This document shows positions 25,086 through 35,737 of a stretch of 64,000 nucleotides of DNA, piece by piece. The first letter of the stretch is position 1. Every line of letters begins with the position of its first letter. The notes under the pieces were generated by a model. It saw only the letters and a program-made list of their open reading frames with translations, ran no database searches and had not been told where the DNA came from. Source of the DNA: Myxococcota bacterium (GTDB lineage Bacteria; Myxococcota_A; UBA9160; UBA4427); the NCBI GenBank assembly GCA_041389495.1, contig JAWKRT010000001.1, forward strand, positions 1 to 64,000, written 5' to 3'. Both the position numbers and the translations under genes were made by a program.

Positions 25086-25874
25086 ATGTCGTCGCCCGCC
25101 GCCCCGTCGCCCTCCGTGGCGCGCCGCGCCTCGCGCGGAGCGCCCGACCGCAGCTGCCCGCGCGCGGGCGCGCGCCGCGGGCTGCGCGCGAGCGCCTCCG
25201 CGCCGCTCCCGCTGCTCGCGGTACTCGTCGCCGCGGTCCTCGCCGCGGGCGTCGTCTCGGCCGAGCCGGTCGACGACGGGCTCCTCGAGCTCGGGCGCGA
25301 CCGCGCGAGTGCGATCGCTGCGCTCGGTCGGCCCCCCGTGCGCTGCGCGGCGCTGCCCGGCGACCGCACCGAGCTCTGCGAGTGGCACTTCGGCGACCGC
25401 GACGCCGCGTGGCGGCCGCTCGCGCGCGCGATCCGCACGGACGCGCGCGTCGGGCTCGTGTGCCGCTTCGAGCGCGAGAGCGGAGCGCGCGTGGCGCGCG
25501 GCTGCGAGGCGTTCCCGCGGCGCTCGAACCGCGAGGAGTTCGTCGCGCTGCGCCGCTACGGCAAGCGCGGCCTGAAGCAGCAAGCGGAGAACGAGCGCGC
25601 GCGCGAAGCGCGCGCGCAGGCGCTCGCGGAGCTCGGGAGCGCGCGCACGCTCGACGCCGTGGTGGGCGTCGTCGGCGCGGTTCCCGAGGAGTGCGTGGCA
25701 GACGCGGACGACGCGCTGTGCTCCTGGCGCACCACGTCGCACACGCCGGGCCACGGTACGCTCGCCGCCTCGATCGCCGCGAGCCCGCGCAAGAAGATCC
25801 GGCTCGCGTGTCGCTTCCCGCGCGACGGGTCGCCGAGCTCCTCGTCGCCGTGCACGGCCGCGGTGGGCGACTGA
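25086..25874 (+). CDS. Putative exported cysteine-rich protein
   Basis: This 262-residue protein has a basic N-terminal stretch, one hydrophobic helix (LPLLAVLVAAVLAAGVVSA) with a probable cleavage site before EPVDDG, and two similar modules with three or so cysteines each (RCAALPG...ELCEWHFG...LVCRFER and ECVADAD...LCSWRTT...LACRFPR). The pattern C-x(n)-LCxW-x(n)-CRF is repeated, which implies an internal duplication with matching disulfides. No family is recognised. Confidence 0.6.
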   Translation: MSSPAAPSPSVARRASRGAPDRSCPRAGARRGLRASASAPLPLLAVLVAAVLAAGVVSAEPVDDGLLELGRDRASAIAALGRPPVRCAALPGDRTELCEWHFGDRDAAWRPLARAIRTDARVGLVCRFERESGARVARGCEAFPRRSNREEFVALRRYGKRGLKQQAENERAREARAQALAELGSARTLDAVVGVVGAVPEECVADADDALCSWRTTSHTPGHGTLAASIAASPRKKIRLACRFPRDGSPSSSSPCTAAVGD

Positions 25875-25938
25875 GGCGGGCGCCGCGCCGCCGCGTGCGA
25901 CGGCCGGGCGCCTCGCACCCGAGCGTCGGCGCGCTTCG

Positions 25939-26505
25939 CTAGTCGCCCGTGCGGACGAGCACGACGAGCGCGCCGTCGGCCTGCGCCTCGCCGCCCGGCG
26001 ACGGGGCGAACGCGAGCACGCGCGGCAGCGCCGCGAGCCACTCGGGGAGCTCGGCGCGCAGCACGGCGAAGCCGCCGCCCCGCCGGCCGCGCCCGTGGAC
26101 GATGCGCACGACGGCCTGTCCGGCCGCCGCGGCGGCGGCGACCTCCCGCCGCACGCGCTCGCGCGCGGCCGCGGCGCGCAGCCCGTGCAGGTCGACCTCG
26201 CGCGTCGGCGCGAGCGCACCGCTGCACAGGCGCGCGAACGTCCGCGCCTTCACGCTCGCGCGGCGCGCGAGGCGGGGGTCGTCGGCGTCTTCGCGTGCGA
26301 ACGCGTCGGACGCGCCGCCCGCAGCGCCGCGCGAGCGCGTCGTCCGCTCCCGCTCCCGCTCCCGCTCCCGCTCCCGCGCACCTGCGCCCGCCGGCGCCGC
26401 GGGGGGCTTTCGCGCGCGCACGCGCTCGGGCCCCCTGGGCAGCGGCTTCGCGTCGCCGACCGCGCGCGCGAAGTCGTCGGAGGGCGGCGTGCGGCGCGCA
26501 GTCAT
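25939..26505 (-). CDS. Smr-domain protein
   Basis: The C-terminal 90 residues are a Smr domain: EVDLHGLRAAAARERV followed by VRIVHGRGRRGGG, giving the DLHG and HGxG motifs of the MutS2-type nicking/RNA-binding fold. The N-terminal half is low complexity, including a run of alternating Arg-Glu coded by a hexanucleotide repeat. Stand-alone Smr proteins act in recombination control or ribosome rescue; the role here is not known. It is 10 bp from mutY on the same strand. Confidence 0.85.
   Translation of the reverse strand: MTARRTPPSDDFARAVGDAKPLPRGPERVRARKPPAAPAGAGARERERERERERTTRSRGAAGGASDAFAREDADDPRLARRASVKARTFARLCSGALAPTREVDLHGLRAAAARERVRREVAAAAAAGQAVVRIVHGRGRRGGGFAVLRAELPEWLAALPRVLAFAPSPGGEAQADGALVVLVRTGD
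26345..26377. repeat. Hexanucleotide tandem repeat (CGCTCC)5.5
   Basis: The plus strand shows 5.5 perfect copies of CGCTCC inside the smr gene; on the coding strand they encode (Arg-Glu)n. Each unit keeps the reading frame, so slippage would change only the length of the charged linker. Confidence 0.85.
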
Positions 26506-26514
26506 CGCGGGACG

Positions 26515-27618
26515 CTAGTCGGCGGTCGCGCGCGCGAGCGCGATCGCCTTGCGCGTCGCGGCGCCGATCGCGAGCGCGTCGAGCTCGGCGGGCGTCGCCC
26601 AGCGGTGCGCCTGCGGGCCGTCGAGTCGAACGCGCCCGCGCGGCGCGTCGGCCGCGAAGACGTGGAGGCGGAGCACGCGGTGCGAGAAGGTGTGCGACAC
26701 CTCGCCTAGCAAGCGCACCCGCGCGACGGCGAGGCCCGTGCGCTCGCGCAGCGCGCGGTGCAGGCCGTCGGCCGGCGCCTCACCGGGCGCGAGGTCGCCG
26801 CCCGCGAGCTCCCACATGCCCGCCATGAGCCCCGCAGCCGGGCGCTTCGTGACCAGCACGCGCCCGCGCCGCGGCGCCCACGCGCACACGGCCTCGATCG
26901 GCGTCTGCGTCGTCCGCCGCGTCTTCACCGGCAGCGCGTCGGCGTCGCCGTGCGCGCGCGCGTCGCACGTCTTCGCGACGGGGCACACCAGGCAGCGCGG
27001 CGAGCGCGGCGTGCACACGAGCGCGCCGAGCTCCATCAGCGCCTGGTTCAGGTCGCCCGGGCGCTCGCCGCGCGCGAGCTCGCCCGCGCGCTCCCAGAGC
27101 GCGTCCATCACGGGCTTGCGCGCCGTGTCGTCGCGGACGCCGTCGAGGCGCGCGAGCACGCGCACGACGTTGCCGTCGACGATCGCCTCGGGTGCGTCGA
27201 ACGCGATCGACGCCAGCGCGCCCGCCGTGTAGGGGCCGATGCCGGGCAGCGCGCGCAGCGCCTCCGCGGTGCGCGGGAACGCGCCGCCGTGCGCGAACGC
27301 GACCTCGCGCGCCGCGCGCTGCAGGTTGCGCGCGCGCGAGTAGTACCCGAGCCCCGCCCAGTGCGCGAAGACGTCGTCCTCGTCCGCGGTCGCGAGATCC
27401 TTGACGGTCGGGAAACGGGCGAGGAAGCGCTCGTAGTACGGGATCACCGTCTCGACGCGCGTCTGCTGGAGCATCGTCTCGGAGATCCAGATGGCATACG
27501 GGTCGCGCGTGCGGCGCCACGGGAGGTCGCGCCGGTTCGCGTCGTACCAGCGCAGCAGCGCCGCGCGCAGGCGCCGCGTGCGCGCGCGGCGCGCACCCGC
27601 CTCGCGCGCGTCGCTCAC
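26515..27618 (-). CDS. mutY: A/G-specific adenine glycosylase
   Basis: MutY removes adenine mispaired with 8-oxoguanine. The sequence has the catalytic-glutamate helix ISETMLQQTRVETVIPYY, the helix-hairpin-helix ALPGIGPYTAGALAS followed by the catalytic aspartate in AIVDGNVVRVLARL, and a C-x6-C-x2-C-x5-C cluster (CTPRSPRCLVCPVAKTC). The last 120 residues form the Nudix-like 8-oxoG recognition domain (LMAGMWELAGG). The GTG at 27618 overlaps the upstream peptidase stop as GTGA. Confidence 0.95.
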   Translation of the reverse strand: MSDAREAGARRARTRRLRAALLRWYDANRRDLPWRRTRDPYAIWISETMLQQTRVETVIPYYERFLARFPTVKDLATADEDDVFAHWAGLGYYSRARNLQRAAREVAFAHGGAFPRTAEALRALPGIGPYTAGALASIAFDAPEAIVDGNVVRVLARLDGVRDDTARKPVMDALWERAGELARGERPGDLNQALMELGALVCTPRSPRCLVCPVAKTCDARAHGDADALPVKTRRTTQTPIEAVCAWAPRRGRVLVTKRPAAGLMAGMWELAGGDLAPGEAPADGLHRALRERTGLAVARVRLLGEVSHTFSHRVLRLHVFAADAPRGRVRLDGPQAHRWATPAELDALAIGAATRKAIALARATAD

Positions 27619-28964
27619 GGCCCGGTCGAGGCGAGCGCGTCGGGCGCGATCAGCGCGTCGACGTGCTCGCGCACCCACTTCGCGTCCCACCACTCGCGCG
27701 GGTCGACGTAGGTCGCGCCGACGAGGATCGCGAAGTGGAGGTGGTCGCCGCCGGCGAGCCCGGTCGCGCCCGAGCGGCCGAGCTCCCGCCCCTTCAGGAC
27801 GTCGTCGCCCACCGCGACGTCGATCGACGACAGGTGCCCGTAGAGCGACGTCACGCCGAGCCCGTGGTCGAGCATCACGAGGTTGCCGTAGATGCCGTTC
27901 GGGCCGGCGAACACGACGACGCCGTCGTTCGACGCCGTGATCGGCGCGTGCGCGGTCGACGCGAGGTCGAAGCCGTAGTGCCGCGCCTGCGAGACGCGCT
28001 GCCCGTCGACCGTGTAGTGGCGCAGCTCGGCGAAGTCGCTCGTCACCTTCGAGTTCGCCATCTGCTCGAAGGCGCCGCGGAAGCGGCGGGGCGTGGGCGC
28101 GCCGACCGCGCCGCGGATGGTCTGCTCGCTCGTGACGCGCAGCTCCTCGTTGACGCGGCGGAAGGTCGCGACCGCGTCGCCGCCGTCGCCGAACTCGGCG
28201 GCGACGTTGTCGAGGAAGCGCTGCGACAGCGAGATCGGGACGGTCGGGAACGAAACGTCCTTGACGCGCACGGCGAGCCGCACCGTCGCCTCGTTGCCGG
28301 CCTCGTCGGTCGCGACGACGACGGGCACGGTGCCCGGCTCGACATCGATCGGCAGTGCATAGATGCAGGCCTCGCGGTCGTCGGCGAGCGTCGTGCCCGC
28401 GAAGAACGCGTCGCCGACGCGCACGCCGTGGCGGACGGTGTCGGCGCTCACGCGGTAGACCGCGACCGCCGAGCCGCCGCGCGTCGCGTAGGTGAGGCCC
28501 GTGTCGGAGGCGATGCGCGGCGGCGCGGTGTCGACGACGACCGGCACGCGGAGCTCCGCCTGGTTGCCGGCGAAGAAGTCCGACCACGCCCAGTCGCTCG
28601 CGCGGAGCACGAGCGTGGCGGGGCCGTCGGGAACGGCGAGTGTCTTCGGGTCGAGCGCGATCTCGACGCGTTCGTTCGTCTGCCTGTCCGCCGCGCCCGC
28701 GAGCAGCGCGCCGGGCCAGGCGCGCGCGTGGAGCGAGCGCGTCAGCAGCGGGCGCGCATCGGTGTCGACCTCGAGGAACGCCTCGACGCTGCGCAGGCCC
28801 GTCTGCGCGTCCGCCCACTCGACCTCGACGCGCGCGCCGCCGGTGCCGAGCGCGACGCGCGCGGGGGCCGTGATGGTCGGCGCCTCGCCTTCGAGCCGCG
28901 GCCAGGCGAACACGGCGCCGCCCGCGATCGCGGCGAGCACGAGAAGCAGCAGGAGCTTGCGCAC
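27615..28964 (-). CDS. M23 (LytM) zinc peptidase with N-terminal anchor
   Basis: The 449-residue protein has a membrane anchor (LLLLLVLAAIAGGAVFAW), a beta-rich domain of about 280 residues and a C-terminal M23 domain. Zinc ligands are seen as HYGFDLA and DHLHFAI, with the GHLSS histidine, so the enzyme looks active and should cut peptidoglycan cross-bridges in the periplasm. GTG 28964 has a GGAGGGGGG site. The M23 fold sits at residues about 345-435. It is translationally coupled to mutY downstream. Confidence 0.88.
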   Translation of the reverse strand: MRKLLLLLVLAAIAGGAVFAWPRLEGEAPTITAPARVALGTGGARVEVEWADAQTGLRSVEAFLEVDTDARPLLTRSLHARAWPGALLAGAADRQTNERVEIALDPKTLAVPDGPATLVLRASDWAWSDFFAGNQAELRVPVVVDTAPPRIASDTGLTYATRGGSAVAVYRVSADTVRHGVRVGDAFFAGTTLADDREACIYALPIDVEPGTVPVVVATDEAGNEATVRLAVRVKDVSFPTVPISLSQRFLDNVAAEFGDGGDAVATFRRVNEELRVTSEQTIRGAVGAPTPRRFRGAFEQMANSKVTSDFAELRHYTVDGQRVSQARHYGFDLASTAHAPITASNDGVVVFAGPNGIYGNLVMLDHGLGVTSLYGHLSSIDVAVGDDVLKGRELGRSGATGLAGGDHLHFAILVGATYVDPREWWDAKWVREHVDALIAPDALASTGP

Positions 28965-29143
28965 GGTTCCCCCCTCCGGACGTTCGTTCGCGAGTGCGCG
29001 CGAGTCTATCGCTCGCGCCGCGCCTCGAAAGGAGCGCACGCGTGAGTCATGCTCGCGCCGGATCTGCACCCGATGCGCCCCTCGGTCGGCGCGCGCGGGA
29101 ACGCGCGCGGCGCGCAGGGCGTCCGAAGGCCGGAGGACGACGC

Positions 29144-29722
29144 ATGCAACGTCTCGCGCTCGTGCGACACGGTGAAACGGACGGCGAGTCGAGCGTCCGC
29201 TACCACGGCTCGACCGACGTCGCTCTCTCCGACGCGGGCCGCGCGCAGATGCGCGCGGCCCGGCGCCGGCTTCCCGACCAGGGCTTCGACCTCGCCATCG
29301 CGAGCCCCCTCCAGCGCTCGTGGCAGGCGACGCGCATCCTCTTTCCCCACGCGCCGATCGAGATCGTCGAGGAGCTCCGCGAGATCGACTTCGGCGAGTG
29401 GGAGGGGCTCACGGCCGAGGAGATCGCCGCGCAGGATCCGCCGGGCTTCCGGCACTGGCAGGAGCGCAGCGACGACTTCGCCTTCCCGGGCGGCGAGCAC
29501 CGCGCCGCCTTCCGCGCGCGCGTGTCTCGCGGGCTCGCGCGCGTCGCGGCGCGCGGGCTGCACTCGGTCGTCGGCGCGCTCCACCACGGCGTGATCCGCG
29601 CGATCGCCGAGGAGCTCACCGGCGAGCGCTGGGAGGGCGGGCCGATCGCGCTCGGCGCGGGCGTCCTGCTCCGGCGCGATCCGAAGGGCGGCTGGACGTG
29701 CCGCGAGCTCGGCGCTCGTTAG
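29144..29722 (+). CDS. Histidine phosphatase-family enzyme
   Basis: The 192-residue protein begins MQRLALVRHGETDGES with the RHGE motif holding the nucleophilic histidine, and has the second histidine in GALHHGVIRAIAEEL and the acid loop RWSLREIDFGEWEG-type (LREIDFGEWEG). It belongs to the phosphoglycerate mutase-like phosphatases (CobC/PhoE type). A GGAGG site lies 9 bp upstream of ATG 29144. The substrate is unknown; alpha-ribazole phosphatase is possible, but no cobamide genes are nearby. Confidence 0.88.
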   Translation: MQRLALVRHGETDGESSVRYHGSTDVALSDAGRAQMRAARRRLPDQGFDLAIASPLQRSWQATRILFPHAPIEIVEELREIDFGEWEGLTAEEIAAQDPPGFRHWQERSDDFAFPGGEHRAAFRARVSRGLARVAARGLHSVVGALHHGVIRAIAEELTGERWEGGPIALGAGVLLRRDPKGGWTCRELGAR

Positions 29723-30273
29723 GCGTCGCTCGCGTCCGTGCGCCCGCCGGGCACCGGCGTGAGCGCACGTTCCGGAGCCGCCACCGGTACCGCGACCCAG
29801 CGCGCCGTCGCCCGCGTGAGCACCGTGCCGTCGAGCGCGAGGATCTCGCCCGACGCGAAGTAGCTGCGGCCCTCGCGGCGGTCGAGCCGGCCGACGAGCT
29901 CGAGCGGCGTTGCCGTCGGCGCGGGTCGCCGGTAGCGCAGCTCGAAGTCGGCCGTCACGAGATGGAGGTCGGACGGGTCGCCGATCGCCTGGTGGATGGC
30001 GACGCCGAGCGTCTCGTCGAGCAGGGTCGCCTGGATGCCGCCGTGCACGACGCCGGGCGCGCCGCGCAGCAGCGCGTCGGCCGTGTAGCGCGCGCGCACC
30101 TCGCCGCCGGCGCGACGCCACACGAGCCGCAGCCCGCGCTCGTTGAACGGGCTGCAGCCGAAGCAGAGGTTGTCGGGGTCGTCGAGCAGGACGACGCCGT
30201 GCGGCGCGACGACCGCGCCGTCGGCGCTGCGCGCGGAGTCCGAGGAATCGGCGGAGTTGCGGTCGGCGTCCAT
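29719..30273 (-). CDS. PaaI-type hotdog thioesterase
   Basis: The hotdog-fold signature is LCFGCSPFNERGLRL followed by the long helix motif GVVHGGIQATLLDET, then strands LELVGRLDRREGRS and TRATARWVAV. Such proteins hydrolyse acyl-CoA thioesters. The 184-residue length and N-terminal cysteines (CFGC) match a bacterial subgroup often annotated as PaaI-family. It converges on the phosphatase gene with a 4-bp overlap of the 3' ends. Confidence 0.82.
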   Translation of the reverse strand: MDADRNSADSSDSARSADGAVVAPHGVVLLDDPDNLCFGCSPFNERGLRLVWRRAGGEVRARYTADALLRGAPGVVHGGIQATLLDETLGVAIHQAIGDPSDLHLVTADFELRYRRPAPTATPLELVGRLDRREGRSYFASGEILALDGTVLTRATARWVAVPVAAPERALTPVPGGRTDASDA

Positions 30274-30325
30274 GGCGCCGCATCGTAGGGAACGCGCGCA
30301 CGGCCGCGCAGCGGGGCCGGTGGCG

Positions 30326-31063
30326 ATGAAGCGGACGACGGACGGAGACGAGAGCGAGGCCGCGCGCGCGCGGCGCGCGGAGCGACGGCGGCGGCGCGAG
30401 GTGGCCGCGCGCCGCCAGATGGTCGTCTACGCGCTCGCCGTCGTCGGCCTCGCCGCCGCGTACTGGAATGCGCAGAGCTTCGGCGCGCGCACGGCCGAAC
30501 GCGCGAGCCCGCGCGAGGCGGCGTTGCGCGAGGCCGCGCGCGACATGTTCCCGCGCTTCCGCGAGAGCGAGGACGACGCGTCCGCGGCGCTCTCGCCCGA
30601 CGACCGCGCGTCGCTCGACGAGCAGCGCGCGCTCGTGCGCGAGCTCGCGCGCGAGCACGTCGGCCTCGCGCCGCGCGGCGGCGCGCTCGAGGACCTCCCC
30701 ATCCTCCAGCAGCTCGTCGACGCGCACGTCGTCGCGCCGACGGACGCGTACGCGCAGCAGGCGCTCGGCGTCGTGCTGGGCGACGTGATGGCCGAGCAGC
30801 TCGGGCTCGAGTGGGCGATCGTCGACGACGACCTCGGCCGCTCGCGCGCGCTGCGGCTCGGGAAGACCGGCAACTGGTTCTTCCCCGTCACGATGATCTC
30901 GCGGCGCTACGGCGCGCACGCGCGCTCGCGCGACGAGGGCCTGCTCGACGACGGCGGCCCGCGCTACGGCGCGGTCGACGTCGACGCGCTCTACCGCGAG
31001 ACCGCGGAGGCGGTCGCGCGCCTGCGCGCCGCTGCAGAGGGCGAGGCCGCGGCCGGACGTTAG
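30326..31063 (+). CDS. DUF3806-like membrane-anchored protein
   Basis: After a basic N-terminus and one membrane helix (MVVYALAVVGLAAAYWN) the 245-residue protein has a soluble domain with the DUF3806 pattern ALGVVLGDVMAEQLGLEWAIVDDD and FFPVTMISRR. Function is unknown. ATG 30326 gives a clean start. It converges on gdhA with a 12-bp gap. Confidence 0.68.
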   Translation: MKRTTDGDESEAARARRAERRRRREVAARRQMVVYALAVVGLAAAYWNAQSFGARTAERASPREAALREAARDMFPRFRESEDDASAALSPDDRASLDEQRALVRELAREHVGLAPRGGALEDLPILQQLVDAHVVAPTDAYAQQALGVVLGDVMAEQLGLEWAIVDDDLGRSRALRLGKTGNWFFPVTMISRRYGAHARSRDEGLLDDGGPRYGAVDVDALYRETAEAVARLRAAAEGEAAAGR

Positions 31064-31075
31064 GCGGGCGCGCGG

Positions 31076-32428
31076 CTAGACGAGCCCGTAGGCGAGCATC
31101 GCGTCGGCCACCTTGCGGAAGCCCGCGACGTTCGCGCCGCGCGCGTAGTCGACGGGCGCGGACGCGTCGCGCGGCTGCCCCATCGTCACGCACTGCTCGT
31201 GGATGTGCTTCATGATGCGGCGCAGCTCGAGGTCGACCTCCTCGCGCGTCCACGTCGTGCGCAGCATGTTCTGCGTCTGCTCGAGGCCGGAGACGGCGAC
31301 GCCGCCCGCGTTCGCGGCCTTTCCGGGCGCGAACGCGACGCGCGCGTCGCGCAGCACGGAGACGGCCGCCGGCGTCGTCGGCATGTTGGCGCCCTCGATG
31401 ACGGCGATGGCGCCGTTCGACGCGAGCGCGCGCGCGTCGTCCTCGTCGAGCTCGTTCTGCGTCGCGCACGGGAAGGCGAGCTGGCACGGCACGCGCCACG
31501 GACGCTCGCCCTCGTGGAACTCGGCGCCGAACTCCTTCGCGTACTCCGAGATGCGCCCGCGGCGCCGCGTCTTGAGGTCGATCACGAAGCCGAGCTTCTC
31601 CTCGTCGAAGCCGTCGGCGTCGTACACGTAGCCCGACGAGTCCGACATCGTGACGACCTTCGCGCCGAGCTGCATCAGCTTCTCGGCCGCGTACTGCGCG
31701 ACGTTCCCCGAGCCCGAGATCGCGCAGACCTTGTCGGCGAGGCCGTCGCGGCGCGCCGCGAGCATGTTCTCGGCGAAGTAGACGGCGCCGTAGCCCGTCG
31801 CCTCGGTGCGCACGAGGCTGCCGCCGAACGCGAGCCCCTTGCCGGTGATCGCGCCCGTGAAGCGGTTCGAGAGACGCTTGTACTGCCCGAACAGGAAGGA
31901 GATCTCGCGCGCGCCGACGCCGATGTCGCCGGCCGGCACGTCGGTCGTCGCGCCGACGTGGCGGAAGAGCTCGGTCATGAACGCCTGGCAGAAGCGCATG
32001 ACCTCGCGGTCGCTCCTGCCCTTCGGGTCGAAGTCCGAGCCGCCCTTCCCGCCGCCCATCGGGAGCGTCGTGAGCGAGTTCTTGAACGTCTGCTCGAAGG
32101 CGAGGAACTTGAGCACGCTCTGCGTGACGCTCGGGTGGAAGCGCAGGCCGCCCTTGTACGGGCCGATCGCGTTGCTCCACTGCACGCGGTAGCCGCGGTT
32201 CACGTGCGCGCGGCCCTCGTCGTCCTCCCACGTGACGCGGAACGAGATGACGCGGTCGGGCTCGGTGAGGCGTTCGAGGATGGCGTCGCGGTCGTACTCG
32301 CGATGCGCCTCGAGGAACGGCACGACGTCCGACATCACCTCGTGCACGGCCTGGTGGAACTCGGTCTCGCCGGGGTTGCGCGCCGCGACCTCGCGCATCA
32401 GGGATTCGAGCGCACCGCTCTCCGGCAT
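31076..32428 (-). CDS. gdhA: NADP-specific glutamate dehydrogenase
   Basis: GdhA interconverts 2-oxoglutarate plus ammonia and glutamate. The 450-residue hexameric-type enzyme has GPYKGGLRFHPSV, PMGGGKGGSDFDPKG (catalytic lysine), DVPAGDIGVGAREI and the Rossmann loop ISGSGNVAQYAAEKL. The serine after the beta-2 strand (VTMSDSSGY) is typical of NADP-preferring forms. ATG 32428 has a near-perfect AGGAGG site. The acs gene ends 8 bp upstream, so the two are probably co-transcribed, linking acetate activation and ammonium assimilation. Confidence 0.96.
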   Translation of the reverse strand: MPESGALESLMREVAARNPGETEFHQAVHEVMSDVVPFLEAHREYDRDAILERLTEPDRVISFRVTWEDDEGRAHVNRGYRVQWSNAIGPYKGGLRFHPSVTQSVLKFLAFEQTFKNSLTTLPMGGGKGGSDFDPKGRSDREVMRFCQAFMTELFRHVGATTDVPAGDIGVGAREISFLFGQYKRLSNRFTGAITGKGLAFGGSLVRTEATGYGAVYFAENMLAARRDGLADKVCAISGSGNVAQYAAEKLMQLGAKVVTMSDSSGYVYDADGFDEEKLGFVIDLKTRRRGRISEYAKEFGAEFHEGERPWRVPCQLAFPCATQNELDEDDARALASNGAIAVIEGANMPTTPAAVSVLRDARVAFAPGKAANAGGVAVSGLEQTQNMLRTTWTREEVDLELRRIMKHIHEQCVTMGQPRDASAPVDYARGANVAGFRKVADAMLAYGLV

Positions 32429-32436
32429 CGCGCCTC

Positions 32437-34386
<1,950 letters not shown>

Positions 34387-34426
34387 GTCGTCGGTGTGCT
34401 CCCGTCCGCGGTTCGCGCGCTCTCGC

Positions 34427-35719
34427 CTAGCCTGCGATCCAGGCCTCGACCTCGTCGATGCGCTTCGGGATCGCGGTGTTGAGGTTCTCGCAGCCGTCCG
34501 CGGTCACGACGACGTCGTCCTCGATGCGCACGCCGATGCCGCGCAGGCTCTCCGGCGCGTTCGCGTCGTCCTTCGCCACGTAGAGCCCGGGCTCGACCGT
34601 GAACACCATCCCGGGCTCGAGCGGGCGCGCGTCGTCGCCCTTCGTGTACGAGCCCGCGTCGTGGACGTCGAGGCCGAGCCAGTGCGAGGTGTTGTGCATG
34701 TAGTAGGCGCGGTGCGCCTCCTTCGCGACGAGGTCGTCGACCGTGCCGTGCAGGAGGCCGAGCGACACCATCCCCTCGACGAGCGTGCGCACCGTCGCGC
34801 GGTGGATCTCGGGCAGCGTGGCGCCCGGCCGGCACAGTGCGAGCGCGGCGCGCTGCGCCTCGAGCACCACCTCGTACACGGCGCGGCACGGCGCCGAATA
34901 ACGTCCGCCGACCGGGTACGTGCGCGTGACGTCGGAGGCGTAGCCCTCGAGCTCGCAGCCCGAGTCGACGAGCACCAGGTCGCCCGCGCGCAGGCGCGCG
35001 TCGTTGCGCACGTAGTGGAGGACGGTGGCGTTGGCGCCGCCGGCGACGATCGTGCCGTACGCCGGGCCCCAGCCGCCGCGCCGTCGATAGGTGTAGTCGA
35101 GCACGGCCTCGAGCTCGTACTCGAAGACGCCGTCGCGCGCGAGCCGCGCGGCCTCGCGGTGCGCCTCGGCGGTGATGGCCGCCGCGCGCCGCATGCGCGC
35201 GAGCTCGTCCTCGCTCTTGAACAGGCGAAGCTCGTGCACGAGCTCGCGCGGGTCGAGGATGCCGGGCGCCGCGACGACGCCCTGCCGCGAGCGGCGCCGC
35301 ATCGAGTCGAGCGCGCCGACGACGAGCGCGTCGAGCTTCGCGTCGCGGCCGAGCTGGTGGTAGACGCGCTTCGCCTTCGCCAGGCACTTCGGGATCTCGT
35401 CCGCGAGCTCCGAGACGGGGAACGCCTCGTCGGCGCCGAAGTCGGCCTTCGCGCCCTCGACGCCCGGGCGGTAGCCCGTCCAGATCTCGGCCTCCTTCTC
35501 GCGCGCCTGCACGAAGAGCGTGAACGGCGGGCCGCCGTCGGTGCGCAGCACGGCGACGGCGTCGGGATGGTCGAAGCCCGTGAGGTACCAGAAGTCGCTG
35601 TCCTGGCGGAACGGGTACTCGGTGTCGTTCGCGCGCGTCGCGAGCCGCGCGCCGACGACGACGGCGACCGCGTCCCGGCCCATCGCGTCGAGGACGCGCT
35701 GTCGGCGTTCGGCGAACAC
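34427..35719 (-). CDS. pepP: Xaa-Pro aminopeptidase (M24B)
   Basis: The 430-residue enzyme has an AMP_N domain (TEYPFRQDSDFWYLTGF) and a pita-bread catalytic domain. The dinuclear manganese ligands are seen in LVDSGCELEGYASDVTRTY, NTSHWLGLDVHD, MVFTVEPGLY and GVRIEDDVV. It removes N-terminal residues before proline. The ATG at 35719 gives the family-typical start MFAERRQRVL. It lies 40 bp upstream of acs. Confidence 0.94.
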   Translation of the reverse strand: MFAERRQRVLDAMGRDAVAVVVGARLATRANDTEYPFRQDSDFWYLTGFDHPDAVAVLRTDGGPPFTLFVQAREKEAEIWTGYRPGVEGAKADFGADEAFPVSELADEIPKCLAKAKRVYHQLGRDAKLDALVVGALDSMRRRSRQGVVAAPGILDPRELVHELRLFKSEDELARMRRAAAITAEAHREAARLARDGVFEYELEAVLDYTYRRRGGWGPAYGTIVAGGANATVLHYVRNDARLRAGDLVLVDSGCELEGYASDVTRTYPVGGRYSAPCRAVYEVVLEAQRAALALCRPGATLPEIHRATVRTLVEGMVSLGLLHGTVDDLVAKEAHRAYYMHNTSHWLGLDVHDAGSYTKGDDARPLEPGMVFTVEPGLYVAKDDANAPESLRGIGVRIEDDVVVTADGCENLNTAIPKRIDEVEAWIAG

Positions 35720-35737
35720 GCGCGGAGTCTACACGCG

